Assembly: GCA_016702415.1 (NCBI GenBank)
Contig: JADJEA010000017.1
Coordinates: forward strand, 1-11,991
Origin: Nostocoides sp.
GTDB taxonomy: Bacteria; Actinomycetota; Actinomycetes; Actinomycetales; Dermatophilaceae
Direction of reading: 5' to 3'
DNA length: 11,991 nt
A program made the position numbers and the translations under genes. Below the pieces are notes generated by a model, which saw only the letters and a program-made list of their open reading frames with translations, did not search any database and was not told the DNA's origin. Shown here piece after piece: positions 1 to 7,115 of the stretch; the stretch's first letter is position 1; each line of letters opens with the position of its first letter.

Positions 1-1
1 C

Positions 2-659
2 AACCTCTTCCCGTCCGACGGTTGGGCCCGCTACGACCGCCCGCCGTGGCTGGTCCGCGACGACGGCGCCCGCATCGTGCCGGACGCTATGCGCGACCCG
101 GACGTCGAGATCATCCAGTCGTGGGACCTGGCCTTCAAGGACACCGAGAGCAGCGACTACGTCGCGGGCCAGGTATGGATGCGACGCGGCACCCAAGTTT
201 TTCTGCTCGACCAGGTCCGGGCCGCATGGCTTCTCCGAGAGCTGCCAGGCCATGCTCGACTTGACGGCCCGCTGGCCGCAGGCGATCGCCAAGTTGGTCG
301 AGGACAAGGCCAATGGTCCGGCCGTGATGAACGCCCTTCGCGCCAAGGTCGGCGGGCTCATTCCCGTCGAGCCCGAGGGCAGCAAGTACGCCCGCGCCGT
401 GGCGATCACCCCGCTGGTCGAAGCCCACGACGTCGTCCTGCCCGATCCGGTGGCCGTCGAGGGCGCAGCGTGGGTCACTGTCCTGACCGAAGAGGCGCGA
501 GAATTCCCGGGTTCCGCGCACGACGACACCGTCGACGCGATGACTCAGGCTGTCCATCGCCTCCTGCTGGTGCCGCTGCTGGCCGGGCAGACGCTCTACC
601 CCGAGGATGTGCTCGGCGACGGGGTCGAGCTCGACTGGGTCGCCGACCTCGACTATTGA
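2..659 (+). CDS. Terminase large subunit, C-terminal nuclease part (5' partial, frameshifted)
   Basis: This is the headful or cos nuclease half of the phage DNA-packaging motor; the ATPase half lies before the window. Three RNase H-like nuclease signatures appear in order. They are SWDLAFKD (Asp codon at 125), LVEDKANGPAV (Glu/Asp codons at 300 and 303) and AHDDTVDA (Asp codons at 522 and 525). The first is in the frame of position 2 and the other two are in the frame of position 3. The reading must therefore change frame between the LLDQVRA segment (ending about 223) and the GFSES segment (starting 228). No stop intervenes, but the original frame runs on into non-homologous sequence. The stop is TGA at 657-659, and the portal gene follows 13 bases later. 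The product may be non-functional, or the sequence may carry an error. Family assignment is secure from the motifs; the exact packaging type cannot be told. Confidence 0.9.
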   Translation, partial: TSSRPTVGPATTARRGWSATTAPASCRTLCATRTSRSSSRGTWPSRTPRAATTSRARYGCDAAPKFFCSTRSGPHGFSESCQAMLDLTARWPQAIAKLVEDKANGPAVMNALRAKVGGLIPVEPEGSKYARAVAITPLVEAHDVVLPDPVAVEGAAWVTVLTEEAREFPGSAHDDTVDAMTQAVHRLLLVPLLAGQTLYPEDVLGDGVELDWVADLDY

Positions 660-672
660 GGCGAGGTGACCG

Positions 673-2298
673 ATGACCGCGCTCACGCCCGCGCACGCCA
701 CCTCGACCGCTGACCTCGTCGAGGTCGACCGCGGCACCCTGGCCACACTCGTCCACGAGCACGAGGCGCTGATCGAGGCCGTGAGCGACTACGCCCGCGC
801 AGCCTCCGGTGTCGCGGACATCCTGCGCCGCGACGACCAGGGCTGGTCCCGACTCGGCGGAGACGCCGAGGAAGCGATCGACCGCGAGCGGCTGCTCGAG
901 AAGGTCGCACTGGCCCGCGTCATGGCCGTCGCCGATCCGCTCATCAAGCGCGGCCTGGTCCAGCGCCAATGCTTCGTGTGGGGACGTGGTGTCACCATTC
1001 GCGCCAGCAAGGGCGACACCGACGGCGCGCAGGATGTCAATGCCGTCGTGCAGGGCTTCCTCGACGACCCGAGCAACCGGGCGACCTTCTCGGCGAGCAC
1101 CGCGCACGCCGAGCGAGAGCGGACCTTCGGCACGGACGGCAACCTCATCCTGAGCCTGATCACCGACCCCGTCACGGGCCGCGTGCAGGTCCGGCACCTC
1201 CCGCTCGGCGAGATCGTCGACGTCATCACCAACCCCGAGGACGCAGCCGAGGTCTGGCTCTACAAGCGCGAATACACCGCCCGCGTCATCGAGCCCGGCA
1301 CGCTGCCCTCGACCACCCGCACCCGCCGGGAGTCCCGCCGCGTCCTCTACCCGGCGCTCGGCTTCACCCCCTCGGTCCGCGCCAAGACCCTGGACGGCAT
1401 GCCGGTCGAGTGGGACAAGCCGGTCGTCCACGTCGCCGTCAATGCGATCGGCCGTTGGGGTGTGCCCGATGCGTATGCCGCGCTGCCGTGGGCGCAGGGC
1501 TACCGCGACGTCCTGAGCGACCTGGCCAAATACATCCGCGCCGTGGCCCGTCTCGCCTTCACGATGACGACCAAGTCCGCACGGACCGCCACCGCCGCGC
1601 GTGAACGCTTCGGAGTGGGCCCCGATGGCTCGCCGACCGCGCCCGGATCGGGCGCCGGGCAGACCGCGATCATGCCGGACGGCACCAAACTTGCCGCGCT
1701 CGGCCCGTCGAGCATCCGACTTGACGCCGACTCCGGCAAACCCTTGGCCGGGATGGTCGCCGCGGCGCTCGGCCTGCCCGTCACCGCGCTCCTGGCAGAC
1801 CCCGGCGTCACCGGCGCCCGCGCCGTCGCCGAGACACTGGACGAGCCGCAGCGCCTCGAGATGGGCATGCGTCAGGACTTGCACGCCGACCTGATCCGCC
1901 GCATCCTCGACCACGTCATCGACCAGGCGATCCGCGTCGGCCGACTGCAGGGCGGAGCGCGCATCGATCCCATCACGGGCCACCTGTCCTACGCGCTGGC
2001 GGGCGACCAGGACCGCGGCATCGACATCGACTTCCCCGACCTGTCGACCACCCCGCTGAAGGAGCTAATCGAGGCGATCGTCGCCGCCGACGGCACCGAG
2101 CTGCTCCCGCCGCGGGCCATCGCCTACGCGCTGCTGCTGGCGCTGCCGGGCATCGAGGACGTCGACGCAGTCATGGACGAGCTGACCGACGACGAGGGCG
2201 CCTTCCTGTGGCCGCGGGAGCGGCAATCCGCGGCATACGACGCCGGCCAGCCGGCACAAGGGCAGCCCGACCCGCAGGCCGACGACATAGCGGCCTGA
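673..2298 (+). CDS. Portal protein
   Basis: The product is a 541-residue protein that would form the dodecameric ring at one head vertex, through which DNA enters and to which the tail connects. Length, position directly after terminase, and the overall pattern fit the SPP1 gp6/HK97 type portal superfamily. That pattern is an N-terminal helical region, a central alpha/beta wing with TDGNLILSLITDP and VRHLPLGEIVDVITNPED, and a long helical stem and crown ending in an acidic, Gln/Pro-rich tail. The ATG at 673 is preceded by GGCGAGGTG about 5-12 bases upstream, which supports this start. The stop TGA overlaps the ATG of the next gene (TGATG), suggesting translational coupling. Placement and general pattern are strong; I cannot assign the precise subfamily from sequence alone. 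Confidence 0.9.
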   Translation: MTALTPAHATSTADLVEVDRGTLATLVHEHEALIEAVSDYARAASGVADILRRDDQGWSRLGGDAEEAIDRERLLEKVALARVMAVADPLIKRGLVQRQCFVWGRGVTIRASKGDTDGAQDVNAVVQGFLDDPSNRATFSASTAHAERERTFGTDGNLILSLITDPVTGRVQVRHLPLGEIVDVITNPEDAAEVWLYKREYTARVIEPGTLPSTTRTRRESRRVLYPALGFTPSVRAKTLDGMPVEWDKPVVHVAVNAIGRWGVPDAYAALPWAQGYRDVLSDLAKYIRAVARLAFTMTTKSARTATAARERFGVGPDGSPTAPGSGAGQTAIMPDGTKLAALGPSSIRLDADSGKPLAGMVAAALGLPVTALLADPGVTGARAVAETLDEPQRLEMGMRQDLHADLIRRILDHVIDQAIRVGRLQGGARIDPITGHLSYALAGDQDRGIDIDFPDLSTTPLKELIEAIVAADGTELLPPRAIAYALLLALPGIEDVDAVMDELTDDEGAFLWPRERQSAAYDAGQPAQGQPDPQADDIAA

Positions 2299-3374
2299 TG
2301 GCCGTCACGCATCGCACCCTGGCGATCCTCGACGCGATCCGCCTCGACCTCGACCGGCGCATCAGCACCGAGGACCGCCTGATCGTCGAGGCGTGGGCAC
2401 GCGCGTGGGCCGAGCTTCGCCCCGCATGGTCGGCCGCGATCGACCGCCTGATCCTGATCCAGCAGCAGGGCCGCAAACCGACCCGGCGCGAGGTCTCCGA
2501 GGCTCTCCGCGCGACCAAGGCCATAGTCGCCACCCAGGACGCCATCATCGCACTAGCGCGCGAGCAGGGCATCCGCATCAGTGCGACCCTGCCGGACCTG
2601 ACCAAGGCGGCCAGGCGACTCGAAGCCGAGATGCTGGCCTCAACGCTGCCGCCCAACATCCCGCCGGGGCACGCGCTAGCCGGCGTCACCTTTGACCGGG
2701 TCGACCCCAAGGCGCTCGACGCCATCGTGCGGCGCACGGCCAGACAGGTCACCGCGCTGACGTGGCCGCTCTCCCGCGAGGCGACCGCGGCCATGAAGTC
2801 CATCCTCATCCGGGGTGTCGCGCTCGGCATGCACCCCAACGCCGCCGCCGCCCTCATGCTCGACCGCGTCGGTCTCGCCTTCAACGGCGGACTCGCTCGG
2901 GCCGTCGTCATCGCCCGCACCGAGATGCTGGACGCGCACCGCGCCGCGACGGCCGCGCAGGACAAGGCCAACCGCGACCTGCTCACCGGCTGGCAGTGGG
3001 TCGCTTCCCTTGGCCCGCGGACCTGCCCGAGCTGCTGGGCAATGCATGGCACCGAGCACGACATCGACGAGCCGGGTCCGATTGACCACCAGCAGGGACG
3101 ATGCGCCCGCGTGCCGCTGACCAAGTCGTGGCGCGACCTCGGGATCGCCATTGACGAGCCGGCGAGTGTCGTGCCGGACGCGCTGACCACTTTCCGGGCC
3201 ATGCCGCATGCCGACCAGCTCGCCGCGCTCGGCGCTGACCGGCTGGCGCTGCTCAACGGCGGTCGCATCGGGTGGTCCGACCTCGCCGCGGTGCGCAAGA
3301 CGGACGGGTGGCGCGATTCGATCGTGCCGACCCCGCTAGCGGACCTACGCGCCCTCGCCGCCGCTCGCCGGTAG
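2298..3374 (+). CDS. Mu gpF-like minor head protein (MuF domain)
   Basis: The product is a 358-residue minor capsid protein that, in related phages (Mu gpF, SPP1 gp7), binds the portal and enters the procapsid with the scaffold. The hallmark MuF segment is at residues about 195-275. It comprises the conserved IARTEM (207-209 RTE), WVASLGPRTCPSCWAMHG with Cys243, Cys246 and His250, and PIDHQQGRCARVP with His264 and Cys269, a probable metal-binding set. N-terminal residues 1-170 are mostly helical and Arg/Ala-rich. The start is the ATG at 2298, which overlaps the portal stop. The reading frame is open further upstream to 2208, but starting there would overlap the portal by 90 bases without a ribosome site. 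Some MuF proteins carry C-terminal toxin domains; here only about 80 residues follow and no toxin signature is visible. Confidence 0.9.
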   Translation: MAVTHRTLAILDAIRLDLDRRISTEDRLIVEAWARAWAELRPAWSAAIDRLILIQQQGRKPTRREVSEALRATKAIVATQDAIIALAREQGIRISATLPDLTKAARRLEAEMLASTLPPNIPPGHALAGVTFDRVDPKALDAIVRRTARQVTALTWPLSREATAAMKSILIRGVALGMHPNAAAALMLDRVGLAFNGGLARAVVIARTEMLDAHRAATAAQDKANRDLLTGWQWVASLGPRTCPSCWAMHGTEHDIDEPGPIDHQQGRCARVPLTKSWRDLGIAIDEPASVVPDALTTFRAMPHADQLAALGADRLALLNGGRIGWSDLAAVRKTDGWRDSIVPTPLADLRALAAARR

Positions 3375-3506
3375 TCCCCGCAGGTCGTCGCTCCCGGCGA
3401 CCGCAACCGCCCCGCATCGGGCGCACGCGTAGTCGACCAGCACGTCAGCCGCGAGTGTCGACCCCGCGAGTCGCCACACGTGCTCCGGGCACACGTCATC
3501 CGGCAC
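3345..3506 (-). CDS. Candidate antisense mini-protein, zinc-ribbon-like
   Basis: On the minus strand a frame begins with GTG at 3506 (53 residues) or GTG at 3494 (49 residues) and ends at 3345. Its product has a C-x2-H pair (VCPEHVW) and, after about 19 residues, a C-x2-C pair (CARCGA), with alternating hydrophobic residues between (RLAGSTLAADVLVDYA). This matches the pattern of tiny zinc-ribbon proteins common in actinophage genomes. It almost exactly fills the 165-base space between the MuF and protease genes, and its last 30 bases run under the end of the MuF gene. Against it: neither start has a strong ribosome site, no promoter is evident, and it opposes the surrounding operon. It could be an inverted relic of a formerly forward gene. 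The residue pattern is directly visible; expression is unproven. Confidence 0.5.
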   Translation of the reverse strand: MPDDVCPEHVWRLAGSTLAADVLVDYACARCGAVAVAGSDDLRGLPASGGEGA

Positions 3507-3523
3507 CCGCCGAGCATCCCACG

Positions 3524-3530
3524 AAGGAGG
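3524..3530 (+). promoter_or_regulatory. Ribosome binding site deciding the protease start
   Basis: AAGGAGG lies 9 bases before the ATG at 3540. The same frame is open back to a GTG at 3480, but only the ATG at 3540 has this near-perfect site. It also removes 20 residues of low-quality sequence from the N-terminus. Confidence 0.85.
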
Positions 3531-3539
3531 GTCGCCCGC

Positions 3540-4844
3540 ATGCCGCAGCGCATCCACGAGACCGCCGTCCTGCCCGCCATCGACGCCGAGGCTGCCAAGT
3601 CTGGCCGCCTGCTTATCGAGATCATCAGCCCCGGATGGGGGTCCAGTGGTCACTACTCGGCGAAGGTGCTCGAGAACGCCGTCGCCGAGAAGGTCTGGGC
3701 CAAAGGCACGCACGTCTATCTCGACCACCCGACCGAGTCCGAGACGTACTCTCGGCCCGCCCGCACCGTCAAAGACCTGGTCGCCAAGCTGACCGAGGAC
3801 GCGCACCTCGACGAGCAGGGGCGCGTAGTCGCGCAGATGCAGGTATTCAAGCCCTACCGGCCGCTGCTGACTGACCCTGACTTCGCTGAGGCCGTCGGCA
3901 TGAGTATCCGCGCCGCCGCCGAGGCACGCATGGGTGAGGCTGAGGGCCGCAAGGGTCAGATTGTCACCCGGCTCATCCCCGACCGGCTCAACTCGGTCGA
4001 CGTGGTCACGCACGCGGGCCGCGGCGGTCGCATCCTGGCCGTCCTCGAATCGCTGCGCACCCCAACGGATTCCGAGGCCGACGCGACCGAGGCCGCGGTC
4101 TCCGACCAGCGCGAGGCGCTAAGCAACGCCCTCAATGCGGCATACGGCGGCGAGAAGTCCTATGTCGGCATCCGCGACTTCGACCCCGAGGCCGGCCGTG
4201 TCTGGTTCTGGTACGAGAACCCGGCCGGGTCCGGCACCTACCAGGTCGACTACACCGCCGACGAGTCCGGCTCGATCACGCTGACCGGCGACCCGATCGA
4301 GGTCCGCGCCAAGACGGTCTACGTCCCGATCGCCACGCAGCCCACCGAGGCCGCGTCCACCAATGTCCCGGCACCGGCCGGACAGCACCACCCACCCACG
4401 GAGTCCAAGGAGGACACCATGCCTGAGATCGAGGCGGGCCGACTGGCCCAGCTCGAAGAGGCCGCCGGCCGGGTGCCCACGCTCGCGAGTGAGCGTGACC
4501 AGGCCGTCAGCCGCGCGGAGGCCGCCGAGGCGGCCTTGCGCAATCACCGCAACGTCGACGCCGCTCGCGGCATCCTCGCCGAGGCTGCCGCAGCCTCGAC
4601 GACCCCCGTCACCTTCTCGGCGCTGGAGCAGCGCGGCATCCTCGCCGCCCTGCCCACGACCGACGCGGGTGACCTCGACGCCGCTGCCTTCCGCTCGGCC
4701 GTCGAGACCGAGGTCAACGCCAAGGCCAAGCAGTCCGGGGCCGGTCGCGTCAGCGGCTTCGGCGCCACCGAGGGCACCGGCGGCAAGGAGATCCCGACCT
4801 GGGACTCCATCGACTCGATTTACGGCGCCAAGAAGGGGGCCTGA
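3540..4844 (+). CDS. Capsid maturation protease with C-terminal scaffold domain
   Basis: This 434-residue product should cleave scaffold and capsid proteins inside the procapsid. Residues 1-170 resemble phage prohead serine proteases: PGWGSSGHYS (31-40), THVYLDHPTESE with candidate catalytic His63, VGMSIRA with candidate nucleophile Ser122, and NSVDVVTHAGRGG (151-163) with a possible third residue at Asp154 or His158. Residues about 205-265 form a beta-rich segment (YVGIRDFDPEAGRVWFWYE to DPIEVRAKTVYVPI). A Pro/Thr-rich linker follows, and from Met294 there is an Ala/Glu coiled coil and scaffold-like tail. An internal ribosome site allows that last part to be made alone. The protease-then-scaffold arrangement recalls lambda gpC/Nu3. 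The protease class is inferred from motifs and position; catalytic residues are predictions. Confidence 0.8.
   Translation: MPQRIHETAVLPAIDAEAAKSGRLLIEIISPGWGSSGHYSAKVLENAVAEKVWAKGTHVYLDHPTESETYSRPARTVKDLVAKLTEDAHLDEQGRVVAQMQVFKPYRPLLTDPDFAEAVGMSIRAAAEARMGEAEGRKGQIVTRLIPDRLNSVDVVTHAGRGGRILAVLESLRTPTDSEADATEAAVSDQREALSNALNAAYGGEKSYVGIRDFDPEAGRVWFWYENPAGSGTYQVDYTADESGSITLTGDPIEVRAKTVYVPIATQPTEAASTNVPAPAGQHHPPTESKEDTMPEIEAGRLAQLEEAAGRVPTLASERDQAVSRAEAAEAALRNHRNVDAARGILAEAAAASTTPVTFSALEQRGILAALPTTDAGDLDAAAFRSAVETEVNAKAKQSGAGRVSGFGATEGTGGKEIPTWDSIDSIYGAKKGA
4407..4413 (+). promoter_or_regulatory. Internal ribosome binding site for the nested scaffold
   Basis: AAGGAGG inside the protease gene lies 5 bases before an in-frame ATG at 4419. 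The motif matches the strongest ribosome sites of the neighbouring genes (3524, 8712, 9016). Here it encodes part of the interdomain linker (SKED), where sequence is free to vary. Confidence 0.75.
4419..4844 (+). CDS. Nested in-frame scaffolding protein
   Basis: Starting at the internal ATG, this 141-residue product equals the C-terminal third of the protease. Residues about 4-45 (IEAGRLAQLEEAAGRVPTLASERDQAV and on) form a predicted coiled coil rich in Ala, Glu and Arg. Next comes a helical region around FSALEQRGILAAL and AFRSAVETEV, then a Gly-rich stretch and a basic end (YGAKKGA) of the sort scaffolds use to contact capsid shell. It would be made in excess over the full-length protease and direct assembly of the capsid protein. 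The position just upstream of the decoration and capsid genes fits. The same frame and stop are shared with the protease. Independent translation is inferred from the ribosome site, not shown. Confidence 0.7.
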   Translation: MPEIEAGRLAQLEEAAGRVPTLASERDQAVSRAEAAEAALRNHRNVDAARGILAEAAAASTTPVTFSALEQRGILAALPTTDAGDLDAAAFRSAVETEVNAKAKQSGAGRVSGFGATEGTGGKEIPTWDSIDSIYGAKKGA

Positions 4845-4847
4845 GCC

Positions 4848-5240
4848 ATGGCGAAGAACAACGTCTACGGCTTTACCAAGAGTCAGAGCTTGCCCGTCCC
4901 CGCGGGCACCAAGAGCGGCGACCCGGTCAAGTCCGGCGCCTATGTCGGTGTCGCGCTGACCGACCGGCAGGTCGCGATGGCGGCCAACGTGCCGAACACG
5001 TCCAACCCCGTCGGTAACGCCTCGGTGGCGCTCGACGGGACGTGGACGCTGCCGTGCGCGGACGCCGTCGCGGCCGTCGGGACGGCCCTGTACATCACTG
5101 GCGCTGGACCCTTCACGGTCACCACCACCGACGCCGGCGGCACCCTGCTCGGCTACTCGGCTGACGTCATCAAGGGTGGCGTCGCCACCGGCGGGACGAA
5201 GGCCGCGGGCGCCGGCACCATCAACGTCACGATCGGCTGA
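4848..5240 (+). CDS. DUF2190-like capsid decoration protein
   Basis: The product is a 130-residue, beta-rich, Gly/Ala/Thr/Val-dominated protein. Its start (MAKNNVYGFTKSQSLPVPAGTKSGDPV) and middle (VGTALYITGAGPFTVT ... LLGYSADVIKGG) follow the pattern of DUF2190 proteins. These lie between protease/scaffold and major capsid genes in many phages and are thought to decorate or stabilise the head surface. The ATG at 4848 is 3 bases after the previous stop, and an AGGGGG run at the end of the protease gene can serve as ribosome site. No Cys pairs, signal peptide or membrane segment are seen. Decoration is the family's likely role rather than something the sequence proves. Confidence 0.75.
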   Translation: MAKNNVYGFTKSQSLPVPAGTKSGDPVKSGAYVGVALTDRQVAMAANVPNTSNPVGNASVALDGTWTLPCADAVAAVGTALYITGAGPFTVTTTDAGGTLLGYSADVIKGGVATGGTKAAGAGTINVTIG

Positions 5241-5254
5241 GGAGGCCACTGACC

Positions 5255-6436
5255 ATGTTGACCCAGACCTTCCTCGACATCGCGGAGTCGATCGGGGACC
5301 AGAATGACGGGCTGAGCCCGGCCGCCGCGCGCAAGCGGTGGGCCAAGGACGTGCGGATCATGCGTACCGTCGAAGGTGTCGCGCGTATGCTCGACGCCGC
5401 CGACGGCTCCATGTCTGCCCGCGCTACCTTCTATGAGGCGCTGTCGAGTAACGACCTGGTGGCCTTTGCGACGGGTGTCCTGATCGACCGCCAGATCGAG
5501 CGCGGCTACGCCGAGATCGAGAAGCAGTGGCCGAAGTTCTTCACGCACACCACCGTCCGGAACTTCCGGCCCAAGTCGATCGCTGAGCTGCACCTCGGCG
5601 CGCAGAGCTTCTACGACATCCCCGAGCTGACCCCCTACCCCTTCCTCAAGGGCGGCGGGCTGAGCGAGTACTTCATCCAGGTCGGCAAGACCGGTGCCCG
5701 CTATGGCTGGTCTTTCGAGGCGCGTCTCAATGACGACCTCGACCAGCTCATGGAGGTCGTGCGCGCCTTCCCCGCGATGGCGGCCAACACCGAGGACGAG
5801 AAGTCCCTCGGGCTGCTCATCAACCTCGGCACGGGCGCCCCGGCGACCAGCTTCTTCAACGTCGGGAACGCCAACCTCGGTCAGATGAAGCTCGGCCGGG
5901 AATCGCTGCTGCGGGTCCTGCGCTACCTGTCCACCAAGCGTGACCCCTACACGGGCGGACTGATCCCCACCGGGACGCTGCAGCTCGTCGTTGGGCCCGC
6001 ACTGGAGGGCCTGGCGAACGCGGTCATGGGCGCCGGCCGGGTGGTCATCACCCGCGTCGACGGCACCAAGGTCGAGACGGACAACCCGATCGCGGGCCGC
6101 TTCGATGTCGTCGTCAATGCCAAGCAGGTCGGCGCGTCGTGGATGGTCATGCCGAAGCCGGGCACGGCGGCCAAGGCGCCGACGTGGTTCGCGCACCTGG
6201 CCGGGTACGAGTCCCCGGATTACCGGTACGCCAACAACCAGGGCCGGGCCATGGGCGGCGGCGACCTCGGCGCCGATGAAGGCTCCTTCCTCAACGACAG
6301 CATCGAGTACCGCGCCCGTCACATCTGCGGCGCGGCCACGGGTGACCCGGCGCTGACGTATGCCAGCGACAACACCGGCGGCGCCACCGAGCCCGTCGGT
6401 ATGCCCACCGTCGCTGATGTGACCTACACGGTCTGA
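5255..6436 (+). CDS. Major capsid protein
   Basis: The product is a 393-residue protein expected to form the icosahedral shell with the HK97 fold. It begins with a helical N-terminal arm (residues 1-75) without an obvious long cleavable delta domain, which fits the separate scaffold upstream. A beta/helix core follows with WPKFFTHTTVRNFRPKSIAEL, YFIQVGKTGARYGWSFEARLNDDLDQ, a central helix segment (GRESLLRVLRYLSTKRDPYTGG), and a C-terminal region containing AGRFDVVVNAKQVGASWMVMPKP and a Gly-rich loop before DSIEYRARHICGAA. These segments and the length resemble Mu gpT-type/HK97-fold heads. Ribosome site TGAGGAGG (5238-5244) overlaps the stop of the decoration gene and sits 10 bases before the ATG. 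Family placement rests on position, length and overall pattern. Confidence 0.85.
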   Translation: MLTQTFLDIAESIGDQNDGLSPAAARKRWAKDVRIMRTVEGVARMLDAADGSMSARATFYEALSSNDLVAFATGVLIDRQIERGYAEIEKQWPKFFTHTTVRNFRPKSIAELHLGAQSFYDIPELTPYPFLKGGGLSEYFIQVGKTGARYGWSFEARLNDDLDQLMEVVRAFPAMAANTEDEKSLGLLINLGTGAPATSFFNVGNANLGQMKLGRESLLRVLRYLSTKRDPYTGGLIPTGTLQLVVGPALEGLANAVMGAGRVVITRVDGTKVETDNPIAGRFDVVVNAKQVGASWMVMPKPGTAAKAPTWFAHLAGYESPDYRYANNQGRAMGGGDLGADEGSFLNDSIEYRARHICGAATGDPALTYASDNTGGATEPVGMPTVADVTYTV

Positions 6437-6450
6437 CAGGGAGAGTGATC

Positions 6451-6822
6451 ATGGCTACCGCCACCACCACCCCGCCCGCCGACAAGGACGAGCAGGCCAA
6501 GGCCGAAGCTGCTGCGAAGGCTGCCGCTGACAAGGCCGCGACCGACGCCGCCGCTCGCATCGCCGAGCTGGAGGCCGAGGTCGTCGCCCTGCGCGAGCAG
6601 GCCGACGCCGCCGCGACCAAGGCGGCCGACCCCGGCCTTCCGGACGGCTATGTCTACGTCGTGGACGCCGCCGGCTCGCCGATCCCGGCCAACCCCTACG
6701 TGCCGAAGTCGTGGCTCGACAAGGAGAACGCGCACCTCCTGCCCGAGGGCGCCAAGAATGCGACCAAGGAGCAGGAGGGCGCCATCAAGGCCGCTCTCGC
6801 CGCCCGCCGGCCGCGTCTCTGA
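6451..6822 (+). CDS. Small Ala-rich coiled-coil protein after the capsid gene
   Basis: The product is 123 residues. Residues about 8-55 are an Ala/Lys/Glu/Asp coiled coil (AKAEAAAKAAADKAATDAAARIAELEAEVVALREQ). Residues about 65-121 form a compact segment, YVYVVDAAGSPIPANPYVPKSWLDKENAHLLPEGAKNATKEQ, ending in ARRPRL. I do not recognise a named family, though small proteins of this make-up often sit between capsid and connector genes in actinophages; a role in head completion is a guess. I chose ATG 6451 because AGGGAG (6438-6443) lies 7 bases upstream; an in-frame GTG at 6445 is too close to that site. It is the last gene before a 293-base gap. Confidence 0.75.
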   Translation: MATATTTPPADKDEQAKAEAAAKAAADKAATDAAARIAELEAEVVALREQADAAATKAADPGLPDGYVYVVDAAGSPIPANPYVPKSWLDKENAHLLPEGAKNATKEQEGAIKAALAARRPRL

Positions 6823-7115
6823 CCGGGGCGCCTTCCCTCGCCGCTCGACCCGTCCCCTTCCGCGGGGTCGGGCGGCGCTGGGTGGGCGTCAACGGCGGGA
6901 AAGCCCCGGAGGGTAACGGACACCCTTGCAACTGAGTCGCCGAAGGCCGCTGGCGGGCACCGTGGCGGGCATAGCCGGGCTCCGAGGGCGCCCAACTCCC
7001 TGGCTCGTGACATCAGCGCGTCCTGCGCCCATCCATTCAGCCCACTGGCCCCCGTGGGGACGCACCGGGGGTCAGTGGCCGCTCTACCCCCGAGAGGACC
7101 CGGAGGTGAAGCTAC
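6823..7115 (+). other. 293-base structured gap between head and connector genes
   Basis: No convincing coding frame is present on either strand. The stretch holds several inverted repeats. They are CGACCC/GGGTCG (6846-6851 with 6865-6870), AGGGT/ACCCT near 6910-6925, GGGCGC/GCGCCC (6986-6991 with 7025-7030), and a strong 13-base-pair hairpin at 7042-7078. A 9-base direct repeat TGGCGGGCA occurs at 6951 and 6963. The end carries the ribosome site of the connector gene (GGAGGTG at 7102-7108). I see no tRNA-like cloverleaf and no good promoter. It may be an untranslated regulatory RNA or a decayed gene. Confidence 0.6.
7042..7078 (+). terminator. 13-bp hairpin, possible terminator or attenuator
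   Basis: CCACTGGCCCCCG (7042-7054) pairs with CGGGGGTCAGTGG (7066-7078) over 13 base pairs with a single G-U wobble and an 11-base loop. No T-tract follows, so classical intrinsic termination is uncertain, although actinobacterial terminators often lack one. It lies 37 bases before the connector start and could tune tail-module expression relative to head genes. Confidence 0.5.

Noticed and set aside
475..1983. Long open frame on the minus strand opposite the portal gene
   Set aside because: It mirrors the high-GC portal gene. Its translation is low-complexity (Gly/Arg/Asp/Val), has no ribosome site and resembles no known protein. Long antisense frames are expected at this GC content.
2208..2297. 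Upstream extension of the MuF gene
   Set aside because: It would overlap the portal gene by 90 bases and has no ribosome site; the ATG at 2298 overlaps the portal stop in the usual coupled way.
2171..3625. Minus-strand open frame across the MuF gene and beyond
   Set aside because: It covers the real MuF gene and the protease start in antisense and is Arg/Ser/Ala-rich with no motifs. It is a different frame from the zinc-ribbon candidate.
6951..6971. Two TGGCGGGCA copies 12 bases apart
   Set aside because: Only two short copies in very GC-rich sequence; not enough to call an operator or repeat array.
7007..7035. Promoter-like GTGACA with 17-base spacer to CATCCA
   Set aside because: The -10 hexamer matches the TATAAT consensus poorly. 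Such matches are frequent by chance and no other support exists.
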